Below, one piece after another: positions 26,371 to 34,881 of a DNA stretch of 64,000 nt; within the stretch, counting starts at the first letter, position 1; each line of letters opens with the position of its first letter. A program made the position numbers and the translations under genes. This DNA comes from Sphingomonas sp. PP-CE-1A-559 (lineage in GTDB: Bacteria > Pseudomonadota > Alphaproteobacteria > Sphingomonadales > Sphingomonadaceae), in assembly GCF_004340965.1 (NCBI RefSeq), contig NZ_SLYA01000006.1:1-64000 (forward strand), read 5' to 3'. The notes beneath the pieces were generated by a model, which saw only the letters and a program-made list of their open reading frames with translations, was not told where the DNA came from and ran no database searches.

Positions 26371-26559
26371 GGAGTTCCCCCTGGACGATTCGGGGAATGC
26401 GGCATTGGTGGTAAACGCGCGGTTAAACCCTGCCGCCCCCGGCAGATTATTTCCGGGCGCGTCTCCGCGAGCACACAGGCGCGCGTTTGCGCACACGAAC
26501 GCATGTGCGGGCCCACGTACGGGCGCGTGCGAGGCCCGGCCCCGGTTGCATTTTTTCGC

Positions 26560-26586
26560 TTAAGTCCGTCCCGAACCGGCCGTTAC
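26560..26586 (+). promoter_or_regulatory. Sigma-28 (FliA) promoter for flagellin fliC
   Basis: TTAAGTCC (26560-26567), 11 bases, GCCGTTAC (26579-26586). The -10 box and spacing agree with the fliD and flgM elements; the -35 box is weaker. Predicted transcription start is near 26593, giving a 5' leader of about 60 bases with GGAG close to the ATG. A nearby GGCCCCGGTTGCA string is not spaced as a sigma-54 site. Confidence 0.65.
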
Positions 26587-26654
26587 CCACTTTGACGGAT
26601 CGGCACTTCGCCATGGGGGCGGCGCGGATCGTCGAAGATCACGGAGATTTCGCA

Positions 26655-27611
26655 ATGACTGTCATCGGTACCAACATCTCGGCGCTGCGCGCGACCAACG
26701 CTTCGACCAAGGCATCGGGCCTGCTCGCGACCTCGATGGAGCGCCTGTCGACCGGCAAGCGCATCAATTCGGCCAAGGACGACGCCGCCGGCCTCGCCAT
26801 CTCGTCGTCGATGACGTCGCAGATCAAGGGCATGAACCAGGGCATCCGCAACGCCAACGACGGCATCTCGATGGCGCAGACCGCAGAGGGCGCGCTCGAC
26901 GAGGTCACGAACAATCTGCAGCGCATGCGCGAACTCGAAGTCCAGAAGGGCAACGGCACGTATTCTGCGAGCGATATCGCCAATATCAAGACCGAGCAGG
27001 ATGCACTGGCCAAGCAGATCACCAATGTATTGTCTAACACAAGCTTTAACGGTGTGAAGTTGTTTGACGGTAAGGCCGGTGCTGCAACCCCACCAACCGA
27101 TGGTGCGGTTGTTAAGATCCAGGCGGGTGCTGACAAGACCGATTCGATCAATCTCAACCTGGGTACCGATCTTAGCGGGGCTTACACGGCCGCTACCGCA
27201 GCGGTTGTGGGACAGGCTGCAGTCGCTGCCGACGCTAACGGTAACGGCGGTTCCGCCGCGGTGACTGCGCAAGCAGCGAAGGCGGCCGGCGGGGGCGTCG
27301 GAACAGTAGTGACCGCAATGGGCGCTGCGGCATCGTCGGAAACCACGTTGAAGGATTACGACAACGCGATCGCTACCGTTTCGAACCGTCGGGCATCGCT
27401 CGGCGCTTCGCAGAACCAGCTGCAGTCGGCGGTCAACAACCTGACCTCGAACGCGACCAACCTGTCGGACGCCAAGAGCCGCATCGAAGACACCGACTTC
27501 TCGGCAGAGACCACCGCGCTCGCCAAGGCACAGATCCTGAGCCAGGCATCGACCGCGATGCTGAGCCAGGCGAACCAGAGCCAGCAGAGCGTGCTGAAGC
27601 TTCTGGGCTAA
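26655..27611 (+). CDS. fliC: Flagellin
   Basis: 318 residues, a short flagellin. Conserved N terminus ([40 protein letters not shown]) and C terminus ([45 protein letters not shown]) form the D0/D1 core. The middle (about residues 135-235) is a small variable domain with more A/T-ending codons than the flanks. Only one flagellin gene is in this window. It has its own FliA-type promoter upstream and a strong terminator 85 bases downstream. Confidence 0.97.
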   Translation: MTVIGTNISALRATNASTKASGLLATSMERLSTGKRINSAKDDAAGLAISSSMTSQIKGMNQGIRNANDGISMAQTAEGALDEVTNNLQRMRELEVQKGNGTYSASDIANIKTEQDALAKQITNVLSNTSFNGVKLFDGKAGAATPPTDGAVVKIQAGADKTDSINLNLGTDLSGAYTAATAAVVGQAAVAADANGNGGSAAVTAQAAKAAGGGVGTVVTAMGAAASSETTLKDYDNAIATVSNRRASLGASQNQLQSAVNNLTSNATNLSDAKSRIEDTDFSAETTALAKAQILSQASTAMLSQANQSQQSVLKLLG

Positions 27612-27696
27612 TCCGGACCGGCACCGGCACCAGCCCCCCGCAGGGTGACGGTGCCGGTCGGACCCGCCTCGCTTCCTCGAAGCGGGGGCGGGAAAG

Positions 27697-27726
27697 ACCC
27701 CGGTGGCGCAAGCTGCCGGGGTTTTT
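27697..27726 (+). terminator. Intrinsic terminator after fliC
   Basis: A 10-bp stem (CCCCGGTGGC/GCTGCCGGGG with two wobble pairs), GCAA tetraloop, then TTTTT. It is preceded by a GC-rich inverted repeat (ACCGGCACCG ... CGGTGCCGGT) at about 27617-27660 that may assist. Confidence 0.88.
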
Positions 27727-27864
27727 GCATGTTCGCGGGCGATCGAGGAAAGGCGTTGTCGTCGCTCAATAGCGCGCATGGTCTGCACGGGGGAGCAGGC
27801 GTACACTGCCCTCTTCTGCGCGTGCCACCACCGGCGTCGCAGCATAGGCTGTTTGGGAAGAGCG

Positions 27865-28605
27865 ATGACGGCATTGCACGGAAAGATCGCCCTGGTGATC
27901 GGCGGGACGCGCGGCATAGGGGCCGCGATCACGCGCCGCGTCGCTGCCGATGGCGCGTCGCTGGCGGTGATCTATCGATCGCGCGCTGACGATGCGCGAC
28001 AGTTCATCCACAGAATCGAGGACGGTGGACGCGCGGTCTTCGCGGTTCAGGCCGATGTGAGCGATGCCGCCGCGTTGCGCGCTGCCATCGACACGGTGAT
28101 CGCGCGTTACGGCACGATCGATATCCTGGTGAACGTCGCCGGCATGTCGGAAAACGGCACGCTCGCGAGCTATGCCGACGATGCGTTCGACCGGGTATTT
28201 GCGGTCAACGTCCGTGCGCCGTTCATTGCCGCGCAGCGGGTTGCAGCCGCGATGGCCACCGGCGGACGTATCATAACGATCGGCAGCATCGTCGCCGACC
28301 GCGCCCCCGGCGAGGGCGTTACACTGTATGCTGCCAGTAAATCGGCGCTCGCTGGCATGACCCGGGGGCTGGCGCGCGATCTCGGACCACGCGGCATCAC
28401 CGCAAACCTGGTGCAGCCGGGACCGGTCGACACCGAACGCAATCCTGCCGACGGCCCCAATGCGGAGGCGAACAGGGCGCCGCTCGCAATCCGCCGGCAC
28501 GGCACGCCCGACGAGGTGGCCGGGCTGGTCGCCTATCTTGCCTCGGACGAAGCGGGGTTCATCACCGGCGCGGTGTATAATATCGACGGCGGTTGGAGTG
28601 CCTGA
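27865..28605 (+). CDS. Short-chain dehydrogenase/reductase (SDR)
   Basis: 246 residues of classical SDR layout. Cofactor motif GGTRGIG (IALVIGGTRGIGAAITRRVA), NVAG at about residue 90, catalytic Ser in ITIGSIVADRAPG, YAASK (Tyr/Lys) near residue 156, and a C-terminal GFITGAVYNIDGGWSA, the common 3-oxoacyl-ACP reductase-like ending. The Arg residues after strand two suggest NADPH preference, but substrate is unknown. It is unrelated to flagella and stands alone between fliC and the convergent fliA gene. Confidence 0.9.
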   Translation: MTALHGKIALVIGGTRGIGAAITRRVAADGASLAVIYRSRADDARQFIHRIEDGGRAVFAVQADVSDAAALRAAIDTVIARYGTIDILVNVAGMSENGTLASYADDAFDRVFAVNVRAPFIAAQRVAAAMATGGRIITIGSIVADRAPGEGVTLYAASKSALAGMTRGLARDLGPRGITANLVQPGPVDTERNPADGPNAEANRAPLAIRRHGTPDEVAGLVAYLASDEAGFITGAVYNIDGGWSA

Positions 28606-28640
28606 AAGTGCGTCCGCTCGCTCGCTGTACTGACAGCTAT

Positions 28641-29390
28641 CTATAGCGTTCGAGCCAAGGCCTTTTTCAGCTTCGCATGCGCCGACGCCTTGATCTGGCA
28701 CACGCGCGCGGAGCCGACGCCGAAGACTTCGCCGATTTCCTCGAGGTTGAGTTCCTCAACGTAATAGAGCTGGATCACTTGTGCCTCGCGTTCCGGCAAC
28801 GCCGTTATCGCGGCGATCAGGGCTTCGCGCATGTCGCTGTCGGCGAGTTGCTCGAACGCATCCGGCGTGTCGTCGGCGAACCAGGGCAGGTCGTCGGCGT
28901 ACAGCTCGTCGATCGGATCGAAGCGGATCGAGTCGGCGGTGACGTAGTCGGTGCGGAGTTTCTCGATCGTGACGCCGATGTGCTCTGCGATCATGTCTTC
29001 TCCCGGGGCTTTCCCCGTACGGGCGGTGAGCGTCGAGATCGCGTCTGCGTACTGGCGGCGGCGACGCATCGCGCCTCGCGTGCTCGTGGCCTGGCGGCGG
29101 AGTTCGTCGATCATGCTGCCGCGGAGGCGGGTGATCAGGTAGGTCTTGAACGGCATGCCGCGTTCGTCGAAATTCGCGGCGGCTTCGACCAGCGCCACGA
29201 GGCCGACCTGGATCAGATCCTCGACCTCGACGCTGCTGCTCATGCTGCCGTGGACGTGCCAGGCGATCCGGCGGACCAGCGGGAGATGCTGCTTCACCAG
29301 CTGGTCCGCGTCGCCGCCGGGGCGTTGGTGCGGGCGGTACGTCAGCGGCTGGGCATCGGCGAACGCGCCGCGCATCGGGAGGGCGCTCAT
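28641..29390 (-). CDS. fliA: Flagellar sigma-28 factor FliA
   Basis: 249 residues. Region 2 (LVKQHLPLVRRIAWHVHGSM, VEVEDLIQVGLVALVEAAAN, FKTYLITRLRGSMIDELRRQ), region 3 and region 4 (LPEREAQVIQLYYVEELNLE, EVFGVGSARVCQIKASAHAK) are complete. It should transcribe fliC, fliD-fliS and flgM-flgN from the TAAA-N11-GCCGTT elements in this window and be held by FlgM. ATG 29390 overlaps the flhA stop (ATGA). Confidence 0.95.
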   Translation of the reverse strand: MSALPMRGAFADAQPLTYRPHQRPGGDADQLVKQHLPLVRRIAWHVHGSMSSSVEVEDLIQVGLVALVEAAANFDERGMPFKTYLITRLRGSMIDELRRQATSTRGAMRRRRQYADAISTLTARTGKAPGEDMIAEHIGVTIEKLRTDYVTADSIRFDPIDELYADDLPWFADDTPDAFEQLADSDMREALIAAITALPEREAQVIQLYYVEELNLEEIGEVFGVGSARVCQIKASAHAKLKKALARTL

Positions 29391-31447
29391 GCTGCGAGCG
29401 CCTGTTGCGAGGCACCGATGACCGCGACGACTTCGACGGCCTTTTCCTCGGGCACCTCGAAGAACGACATCACCGGCGTATCGGGCAGGCACGTCCGCAC
29501 CAGCTTGCGGATGGCGATGCGAATGGTCGGCTGGACAACCAGCGCGAACGGTTTCGCCTCGGCGATCAGCGGTTCGGCGGCGCGTTGCAGCGCCTCGACG
29601 ATGCGGCGGCCGAGATCGGGTTCGATGACGTGGCGGCGCGATTGATCGGCGCGCATCGCCTGGCCGAGCAGACCTTCCAATTGACCCTCCAACGTCATGA
29701 CGCGCAGCGGTTCGCGCACGCCGCACAGTTTCTGGATGATGAGCGCGCCGAGCTCGGGACGGATCGTCTCGATGATCTCCTCGGCGTCCTGCGTGCGCTG
29801 CGCCGCGACCGCGATCGCGCCAGCGATGCGCCGGAATTCCTTGAGCGGCACGTTCTCCGCGAGCAGGCCTTTCAGGACCTGCGTCAGCGTCGTGATCGGC
29901 AGCGGCGCGAGGGCTGCGACCAGCTGCGCTGCGCGCTCCTTGAGGCCGTCTAGCAGCGCCTGCACTTCGTCCTGGCCGAGCAGCTCGGCCGCGTTCTGGC
30001 CGAGCAGGTGGTTCAGATGCGTCGCCATCACGGTGCCGGGATCGACCACGAGATAGCCGGCACCGGTCGCCGCATCGGCATCGCCCGCATCGACCCAGGT
30101 GGCGTCGAGGCCGAAGGTCGGGTCCTTGACCTTCTTACCGTAGAGATCGCCGAACGCCTGGCCGGTGTCGAGCGCGAGCATCTCGTCGGGCGACACCGTG
30201 TCCTCGCCGACGACGACGCCGTTGACGAGGATGCGGTAGACGTAGGGGGCGAGGTTGATGTCATCGCGGACGCGGACCTGCGGCACGACGAAGCCGAGTT
30301 CCTTCGACAGCTGGCGGCGCACGCCGGTGATGCGGCCCATCAACGGCGAGCCGCGACGCTCGTCGGCGAGCGGCACCAGGCCGTAGCCGATGTCGAGATT
30401 GACCTGCATGCCATCCGTAACTTCCTCCCAGCCGATCTTCGACTGGTCGATCGTCTCGACGGGGACGACGACGACGGGGGCAGGGCGGCGCTCGATCTGG
30501 CGCAGCTTCCACGCGGCGAACCCGGCGATGGCCGCGGCGGGCAGGATGACCATGTGCGGCATGCCGGGCAGGATGCCGAGCAGCGCGAGGATGACCGCGA
30601 CCGGGGTCCAGGTGCGGGGGCTACCGAACTGGCCGCCGATCTGGCCGGCGAGATCCTTGTCGGAGGTGACGCGCGTGACGATCGAGGCGGCGGCGATCGA
30701 CAGCATCAGGCTCGGCAGCTGCGCGACGAGCGCGTCGCCGATCGCGAGCAGGATGTAATTGTGCGCCGCATCCGCGATCGTCATGCCGTGGCTGACGGGG
30801 CCGAGGATCAGGCCGCCGATGATGTTGGCGGCGAGGATCAGCATCGCGGCGACCGCATCGCCCTTCACGAACTTCGACGAGCCGTCCATCGAGCCGTAGA
30901 AATCGGCTTCGGTCGAGACTTCGACGCGGCGTGCCTTGGCTTCGTCGGGCGTGATCAGGCCTGCGTTGAGGTCGGCGTCGATCGCCATCTGCTTGCCGGG
31001 CAGCGCGTCGAGCGTGAAGCGCGCGCTGACTTCCGACACGCGGCCGGCGCCCTTGGTCACGACGATCATGTTGATGATCATCAGGATCGCGAAGACGAAG
31101 ATGCCGACGACGTAATCGCCGCCGATTAGGAACGTGCCGAACGCCTCGATCACATGACCCGCCGCGCTCTCGCCCTCGTGGCCGTGGACCAGCACGATGC
31201 GGGTGGAGGCGACGTTCAGGCCGAGACGGAAGAGCGTGGCGAACAGCAGCACGGTCGGGAAAGCGGAGAAATCGAGCGGTTTCTGCGCGTTGAGCGCGAC
31301 CATCAGCACGGCCAGGCTGATCGCGATGTTCGCCACGAAGAAGATGTCGAGCATGAACGCCGGGATCGGCACGACCATGACGAGCACGAGCAGCAGGATC
31401 GCGAGCGGCAGTACCGACGCGCGCGCGTTGGAGAGGATGCGGTTCAT
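29387..31447 (-). CDS. flhA: Flagellar export gate protein FlhA
   Basis: 686 residues. N-terminal half with about eight membrane helices and the FHIPEP signature region (FRLGLNVASTRIVLVHGHEG, ARFTLDALPGKQMAIDADLN, EADFYGSMDGSSKFVKGDAV). A linker and the large cytoplasmic domain that docks chaperone-substrate complexes follow. It forms the nonameric export ring and proton-driven gate. Starts three bases after the transglycosylase gene and is coupled to fliA, so FliA synthesis depends on the same sigma-54 promoter. Confidence 0.97.
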   Translation of the reverse strand: MNRILSNARASVLPLAILLLVLVMVVPIPAFMLDIFFVANIAISLAVLMVALNAQKPLDFSAFPTVLLFATLFRLGLNVASTRIVLVHGHEGESAAGHVIEAFGTFLIGGDYVVGIFVFAILMIINMIVVTKGAGRVSEVSARFTLDALPGKQMAIDADLNAGLITPDEAKARRVEVSTEADFYGSMDGSSKFVKGDAVAAMLILAANIIGGLILGPVSHGMTIADAAHNYILLAIGDALVAQLPSLMLSIAAASIVTRVTSDKDLAGQIGGQFGSPRTWTPVAVILALLGILPGMPHMVILPAAAIAGFAAWKLRQIERRPAPVVVVPVETIDQSKIGWEEVTDGMQVNLDIGYGLVPLADERRGSPLMGRITGVRRQLSKELGFVVPQVRVRDDINLAPYVYRILVNGVVVGEDTVSPDEMLALDTGQAFGDLYGKKVKDPTFGLDATWVDAGDADAATGAGYLVVDPGTVMATHLNHLLGQNAAELLGQDEVQALLDGLKERAAQLVAALAPLPITTLTQVLKGLLAENVPLKEFRRIAGAIAVAAQRTQDAEEIIETIRPELGALIIQKLCGVREPLRVMTLEGQLEGLLGQAMRADQSRRHVIEPDLGRRIVEALQRAAEPLIAEAKPFALVVQPTIRIAIRKLVRTCLPDTPVMSFFEVPEEKAVEVVAVIGASQQALAA

Positions 31448-31450
31448 CGC

Positions 31451-32308
31451 TTAGCCGCCCAACCGTGCGAGCATCATGTAGGCGAGCCGCGCGGTATCGG
31501 GCGTCGGGCGCAGGACGTTCACCGCGGCCTGGGCCGTCTTGCCGGTGAACCTGCCCATTGCAGTCGTTGCCCAGGCGAGCGCGTCGTCGGCGCTTTCGTT
31601 GCTGCCGGTGATAACCGTGCTGCCGTTCATGTCGCCCCCCAGTTCGAGCGCCTGCGCGGCGTAGTTGGCGGGCGTCGCGGTCGCGCTTGCCCCGGCGGCG
31701 GCACCACCGAGCTTGTCGGCGAACCGGTCGTAGATCGCCGACAGCGTGCGCGGCTGGTTGTTCGAATCGTAGAAGACGTTGTGGTTCGCGCGTGCGGCGG
31801 CGGGGAAGAGCGCGGCGCCGCTCGCCTGCGGGTTGGCCTGCATCGTCTTCAGGAACTTGGTCGCGCCACCGAGCCCCATGAAGTGCGCCATATACAGGTC
31901 GGTGCCCGACGCGGGGCGGTTCAGCGTGCCTTCGAGCGACGCCTTGTTGTCCGATGCGTATTCGGCGGCCATCAGCGAGGCGGCGTTCGGATCGTTGCGC
32001 AGCGCGAGGATCGCCGCCTTGGTGCCGGCATCGCCAACCGAGAGGCGGCCGCTCGACGACTGGCCGATGCTGTTTGCGGCCCAGCCGAGGCCGTGCTCGG
32101 CGCCGTGCTTCTTGACGACGGAGAGCCAGCTCTGTTCGATGAACTGATAGAGGCCGGAGGCGCTCGACGTGCCGGCCTTGGCGTTGGCGTTGAGCCCGCT
32201 CTCGAGCTTTGCCTGGCCCAGCAGATAGTCGAAATCCACGCCCGTCTTGCTGCTCGCAAGCGCGATCGCGGACTGGATCCGGCCGGTAGTGATAGGATTG
32301 ACGGTCAT
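31451..32308 (-). CDS. Lytic transglycosylase, flagellum-associated (SltF-like)
   Basis: 285 residues. SLT-type domain with the catalytic glutamate in LLGQAKLESGLNANAKAGTS and the following SGLYQFIEQSW, then LYMAHFMGLGGATKFLKTMQ (GLM motif region). No obvious signal peptide, so it is probably exported by the flagellar route or another way. FlgJ in this window has no peptidoglycan-hydrolase domain; this enzyme, placed just before flhA, is the likely one to open the cell wall for the rod. A sigma-54 promoter lies 37 bases upstream. Confidence 0.85.
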   Translation of the reverse strand: MTVNPITTGRIQSAIALASSKTGVDFDYLLGQAKLESGLNANAKAGTSSASGLYQFIEQSWLSVVKKHGAEHGLGWAANSIGQSSSGRLSVGDAGTKAAILALRNDPNAASLMAAEYASDNKASLEGTLNRPASGTDLYMAHFMGLGGATKFLKTMQANPQASGAALFPAAARANHNVFYDSNNQPRTLSAIYDRFADKLGGAAAGASATATPANYAAQALELGGDMNGSTVITGSNESADDALAWATTAMGRFTGKTAQAAVNVLRPTPDTARLAYMMLARLGG

Positions 32309-32344
32309 GCCCGTGTGCGGTGCCCCTGGTTCAGGGGATCCTTA

Positions 32345-32359
32345 GCAAGGGACGTGCCA
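32345..32359 (-). promoter_or_regulatory. Sigma-54 promoter for slt-flhA-fliA
   Basis: Minus-strand TGGCACGTCCCTTGC, an exact match to the TGGCAC-N5-TTGC consensus (GG and GC ten bases apart). The predicted transcription start near 32333 leaves a leader of about 25 bases. A palindromic repeat lies directly upstream at 32387-32467. Confidence 0.85.
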
Positions 32360-32386
32360 GTTTCGGTGTTCGGTTCCCGTAACGCC

Positions 32387-32467
32387 GTCATCCTGACGAA
32401 AGTCAGGATCCAGAGCCATCTAGCGCCGTCCCCAGTTACCCTGGATCCTGACTTTCGTCAGGATGAC
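32387..32467. repeat. Palindromic repeat with perfect 27-base arms
   Basis: Arms 32387-32413 and 32441-32467 are exact reverse complements, separated by 27 bases. Each arm itself folds (TCCTGACGAAAGTCAGGA). It fills the gap between flgN and the slt promoter and may end flgM-flgN transcripts. REP- or MITE-like; no transposase is near. Confidence 0.9.
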
Positions 32468-32494
32468 CGAGATTGGGGCGGGTAAGGGCGCTAC

Positions 32495-32812
32495 TTAAGC
32501 GTAAGCGGCCCGCAACCCAGGCCGATAGCCGGCAACGGCACCGTCGCCGGTCAGGGTTTGCAGGCGGCGGCGAACATTTGCCGCCATCAAATTGGTGTAG
32601 ATCCGGCACGTCTCGTTGAGGCGGTTCGCCTCGTCCGCCAGCTCGCGGATCTCGGTGCCCGCGGGCCCGGTGCCGAGCAGCGCGACCTGTTCGATCCCGG
32701 CGAGCTTGTCGGCAGTCGCGCGTTCCAGGCTGGCGACGTCGTTCGACTTCAGCGCGGCGATCTCCGCGTGCAGCGCATCAATGACGCGGATCAGGGCATC
32801 ACGCCGTTTCAT
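32495..32812 (-). CDS. flgN: FlgN-like flagellar export chaperone
   Basis: 105 residues, mostly helical: MKRRDALIRVIDALHAEIAA, LERATADKLAGIEQVALLGT, RLNETCRIYTNLMAANVRRR. Length, helical content and its place after flgM support FlgN, the cytoplasmic chaperone of FlgK and FlgL; sequence conservation in this family is low. It overlaps flgM by 14 bases. Confidence 0.72.
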   Translation of the reverse strand: MKRRDALIRVIDALHAEIAALKSNDVASLERATADKLAGIEQVALLGTGPAGTEIRELADEANRLNETCRIYTNLMAANVRRRLQTLTGDGAVAGYRPGLRAAYA

Positions 32813-33095
32813 TCGAATTCCAGTCCAGGCGAAGCGCCATCAGGCGATCGGCGATGGTCGCGGGGAGGATCGGGAAGGTGCCCGTCGCGATCGCCTTCTT
32901 GATCGCGGCGACGCGGCTCGCATCGATCGGCGGCGAGGCGGCCATCGACTTGGCGAGCGCGATCGATTCCGGCACCACCGAAATCTGCCTGGGCAGAACC
33001 GGCGTCTGTACGACCGTCGTCGGCGTCGCCGCGGCGATGCGCGCGACGGAACGATCTCCTGCTACTGACGGCTTCGCGCCGATCGAATCCACCAT
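32799..33095 (-). CDS. flgM: Anti-sigma-28 factor FlgM
   Basis: 98 residues. Unstructured N-terminal part and the sigma-binding C-terminal region IDASRVAAIKKAIATGTFPI, then PATIADRLMALRLDW, matching the FlgM pattern (vxxik.ai..g.y.vd...iA..ll). It holds FliA until the hook is finished and is then exported. A FliA-type promoter at 33129-33155 shows negative feedback. Confidence 0.88.
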   Translation of the reverse strand: MVDSIGAKPSVAGDRSVARIAAATPTTVVQTPVLPRQISVVPESIALAKSMAASPPIDASRVAAIKKAIATGTFPILPATIADRLMALRLDWNSNETA

Positions 33096-33128
33096 GTCCG
33101 CATCCTCTGGTTTGCGCTGACATCAGGA

Positions 33129-33155
33129 GAAACGGCCGCACCGGCAAAACCTTTA
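33129..33155 (-). promoter_or_regulatory. Sigma-28 (FliA) promoter for flgM-flgN
   Basis: Minus-strand TAAAGGTT (33155-33148), 11 bases, GCCGTTTC (33136-33129). The best of the three FliA-type elements here. The predicted start near 33122 gives a 27-base leader with AGAGGA before the ATG, the same leader length as for fliD. Confidence 0.8.
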
Positions 33156-33195
33156 GCAAAATTAATCTGTTCGTCTGAAATTAGTTCGATCAGGC

Positions 33196-33690
33196 TCAGT
33201 TCGACCAACCGGGAAGCGTCGCGCGACCGGCATCGACGGCGATAGCCTGAACCGGCGTGCGGGTGTCGTCGACCTTGACCATGAAACGCCCTCCGGGGGC
33301 GGCATCGCCCATCGCGACGCCTTCGCGGCTGATCGAGAAGCCCTCTGTGCCGGCCTCTATGACGATCGGATCGCCACGTTTGATGACCGGCGCGGCCTTC
33401 ACGGCGGGCGTGAACGAGGCGGCGATCGCGGCCGGCGCATTGGCCGGGCGGATGACGGGCACGAAGATCCGCCACGCCGGGCCGGCGCACGACACGACGA
33501 CCGCGTCATGCTGTTCGGAGCGCCACGACAGCGACACCGTCGGGCAGGTCGCAAGCCGCAACCGCGCATCGACCGGCGTGCGCGCGCCACCCTCGGCCCC
33601 GGTCGGACGGCCGGTAAACGCGGCGACCGAGCGATCGAGCGCGGCGGTATCCTGGAAGCTTGCGGCCATGAGCAGGATTGGAAGAATCAT
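33196..33690 (-). CDS. flgA: Flagellar P-ring assembly chaperone FlgA
   Basis: 164 residues. Short signal peptide (MILPILLMAAS), an N-terminal domain (RLRLATCPTVSLSWRSEQHD) and a SAF-type C-terminal domain (APVIKRGDPIVIEAGTEGFS, ISREGVAMGDAAPGGRFMVK, IAVDAGRATLPGW). FlgA helps FlgI assemble in the periplasm. It is coupled by ATGA overlap to the motB-like gene. Confidence 0.9.
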   Translation of the reverse strand: MILPILLMAASFQDTAALDRSVAAFTGRPTGAEGGARTPVDARLRLATCPTVSLSWRSEQHDAVVVSCAGPAWRIFVPVIRPANAPAAIAASFTPAVKAAPVIKRGDPIVIEAGTEGFSISREGVAMGDAAPGGRFMVKVDDTRTPVQAIAVDAGRATLPGWSN

Positions 33691-34208
33691 GGTTGGGTCC
33701 TCGGGGCTTCGCCGACAAAGGCGACGGAGACGATGGCGGCACGGCGGCCGGGCTTGGTAGCAGTGACGATCGCCACGCGAGACGGTGCGACCGCGGCGAG
33801 CGCGGCGGCGACGGTGCGCGCGCGGTCGGCGGCGAGGATCGCGGCGCTGCCGGTGACTCGGTCGATATCGCCGGGCGTGCCGTCGGTCGATCCGGTGACG
33901 GTGAGCATCACGCGCGGGTCACGCGCCGCTTCCCGCGCCCAGGCGACGAGCGCGCCGGGGGTAGTCGGCAGGATCGCCGAGCCGGGTGCGAAATCGAGGA
34001 TGCCGGCGGCGGCGACGGGCATCGGCGTCGGCTCGGTATCGTTGGCGCCGAACCCTTCGCGGATGCCCTTCGCCAGGTCCTTGCCGCCGATATGTTGCGT
34101 TGCTTGCAGGAGCACGAGGAAGCCGACGAGCAACAGCGCGAGGTCGGCGAGCGTGATCAGCCAGAGCGGTTTGCCGGTCGTCGCGTCGGGATATTCGCTC
34201 GCGTTCAC
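33687..34208 (-). CDS. MotB/OmpA-like second stator protein
   Basis: 173 residues. One N-terminal helix with the ion-carrying Asp (LWLITLADLALLLVGFLVLL) like the MotB plug/helix. A periplasmic part (FAPGSAILPTTPGALVAWAR, SAAILAADRARTVAAALAAV) resembles an OmpA-like peptidoglycan-binding domain but is short and weakly conserved. It is paired with the MotA-like gene (ATGA overlap) and distinct from motB at 45300. It could be a second stator set or a stator-derived accessory of P-ring assembly; not decidable here. Confidence 0.75.
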   Translation of the reverse strand: MNASEYPDATTGKPLWLITLADLALLLVGFLVLLQATQHIGGKDLAKGIREGFGANDTEPTPMPVAAAGILDFAPGSAILPTTPGALVAWAREAARDPRVMLTVTGSTDGTPGDIDRVTGSAAILAADRARTVAAALAAVAPSRVAIVTATKPGRRAAIVSVAFVGEAPRTQP

Positions 34209-34867
34209 GCGACGGTGGCCAGAACGGGCGCGACATAACCGCGCGGCGTCTCGCGTTCGGCGAGCGCCACGAGCGGTGCTTCGATCCGCGCGCGCTCGAA
34301 CGCCTCGTTACGCCCTTGCGCACGGAGGCGGTTGGCGATCGGCATGAAGAGCAAATTGGCAAACAGCGCGCCGTACAGCGTGGCGAGCAGCGCGACCGCC
34401 ATCGCGCCGCCGATCGCGCCGGGATCGCTCATCGTCGCGAACATCTGCGCCAGGCCGATCAGCGTGCCGACCATGCCCATCGCCGGCGCGACCTCGGCGG
34501 CACCGGCCCAGACGTCGGCGGCGGCGACGTGGCGTTCGATGCGGGCGCGGCGGCGATGCTGGACCAGCGTCGCGACGTCGGTCGCGGAGGCGCCGTCAAC
34601 GATCGCGGCGATCCCCGCGGCGACGTCCGCGTCGGTGATGACCGAGCGATCGAGCGCCATGACGCCGTGGCGCTTGGCGATGCGGGCGAGGGCGGTGATC
34701 TGGAGTAGCAACGGATCGGCGTCGAACCGTCCGCGGCTGAGCGTGGTGACGGCGGCGAGTGCTCGACCGAGGTCGCGGAGAGGGGTGCGGAGGACGACGG
34801 CGAGCGCCGTCCCGCCGCCGACGATGGTGAGCGCTGCGGGGTCGAGGAGTTGGGCGAGCGTGATCAT
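34205..34867 (-). CDS. MotA/ExbB-family second stator protein
   Basis: 220 residues. Starts MITLAQLLDPAALTIVGGGT and has LRTPLRDLGRALAAVTTLSR, then the signature APAMGMVGTLIGLAQMFATM and GGAMAVALLATLYGALFANL, the proton-channel helices of MotA/TolQ/ExbB proteins. The family usually has four helices; the first loop here is short. First gene of a coupled set with the motB-like gene and flgA. A sigma-54-type promoter would place the transcript start only three bases before the ATG. Confidence 0.8.
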   Translation of the reverse strand: MITLAQLLDPAALTIVGGGTALAVVLRTPLRDLGRALAAVTTLSRGRFDADPLLLQITALARIAKRHGVMALDRSVITDADVAAGIAAIVDGASATDVATLVQHRRRARIERHVAAADVWAGAAEVAPAMGMVGTLIGLAQMFATMSDPGAIGGAMAVALLATLYGALFANLLFMPIANRLRAQGRNEAFERARIEAPLVALAERETPRGYVAPVLATVA

Positions 34868-34881
34868 GCGCCTGGCGTGAT

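Noticed and set aside
26533..26550. Sigma-54-like GGCCCCGGTTGCA before fliC
   Set aside because: GG and GC pairs are not ten bases apart, while a correctly spaced sigma-28 element lies directly downstream.
28605..28641. Separate gene between the SDR gene and fliA
   Set aside because: Only 35 bases between the convergent stops; nothing codes there.
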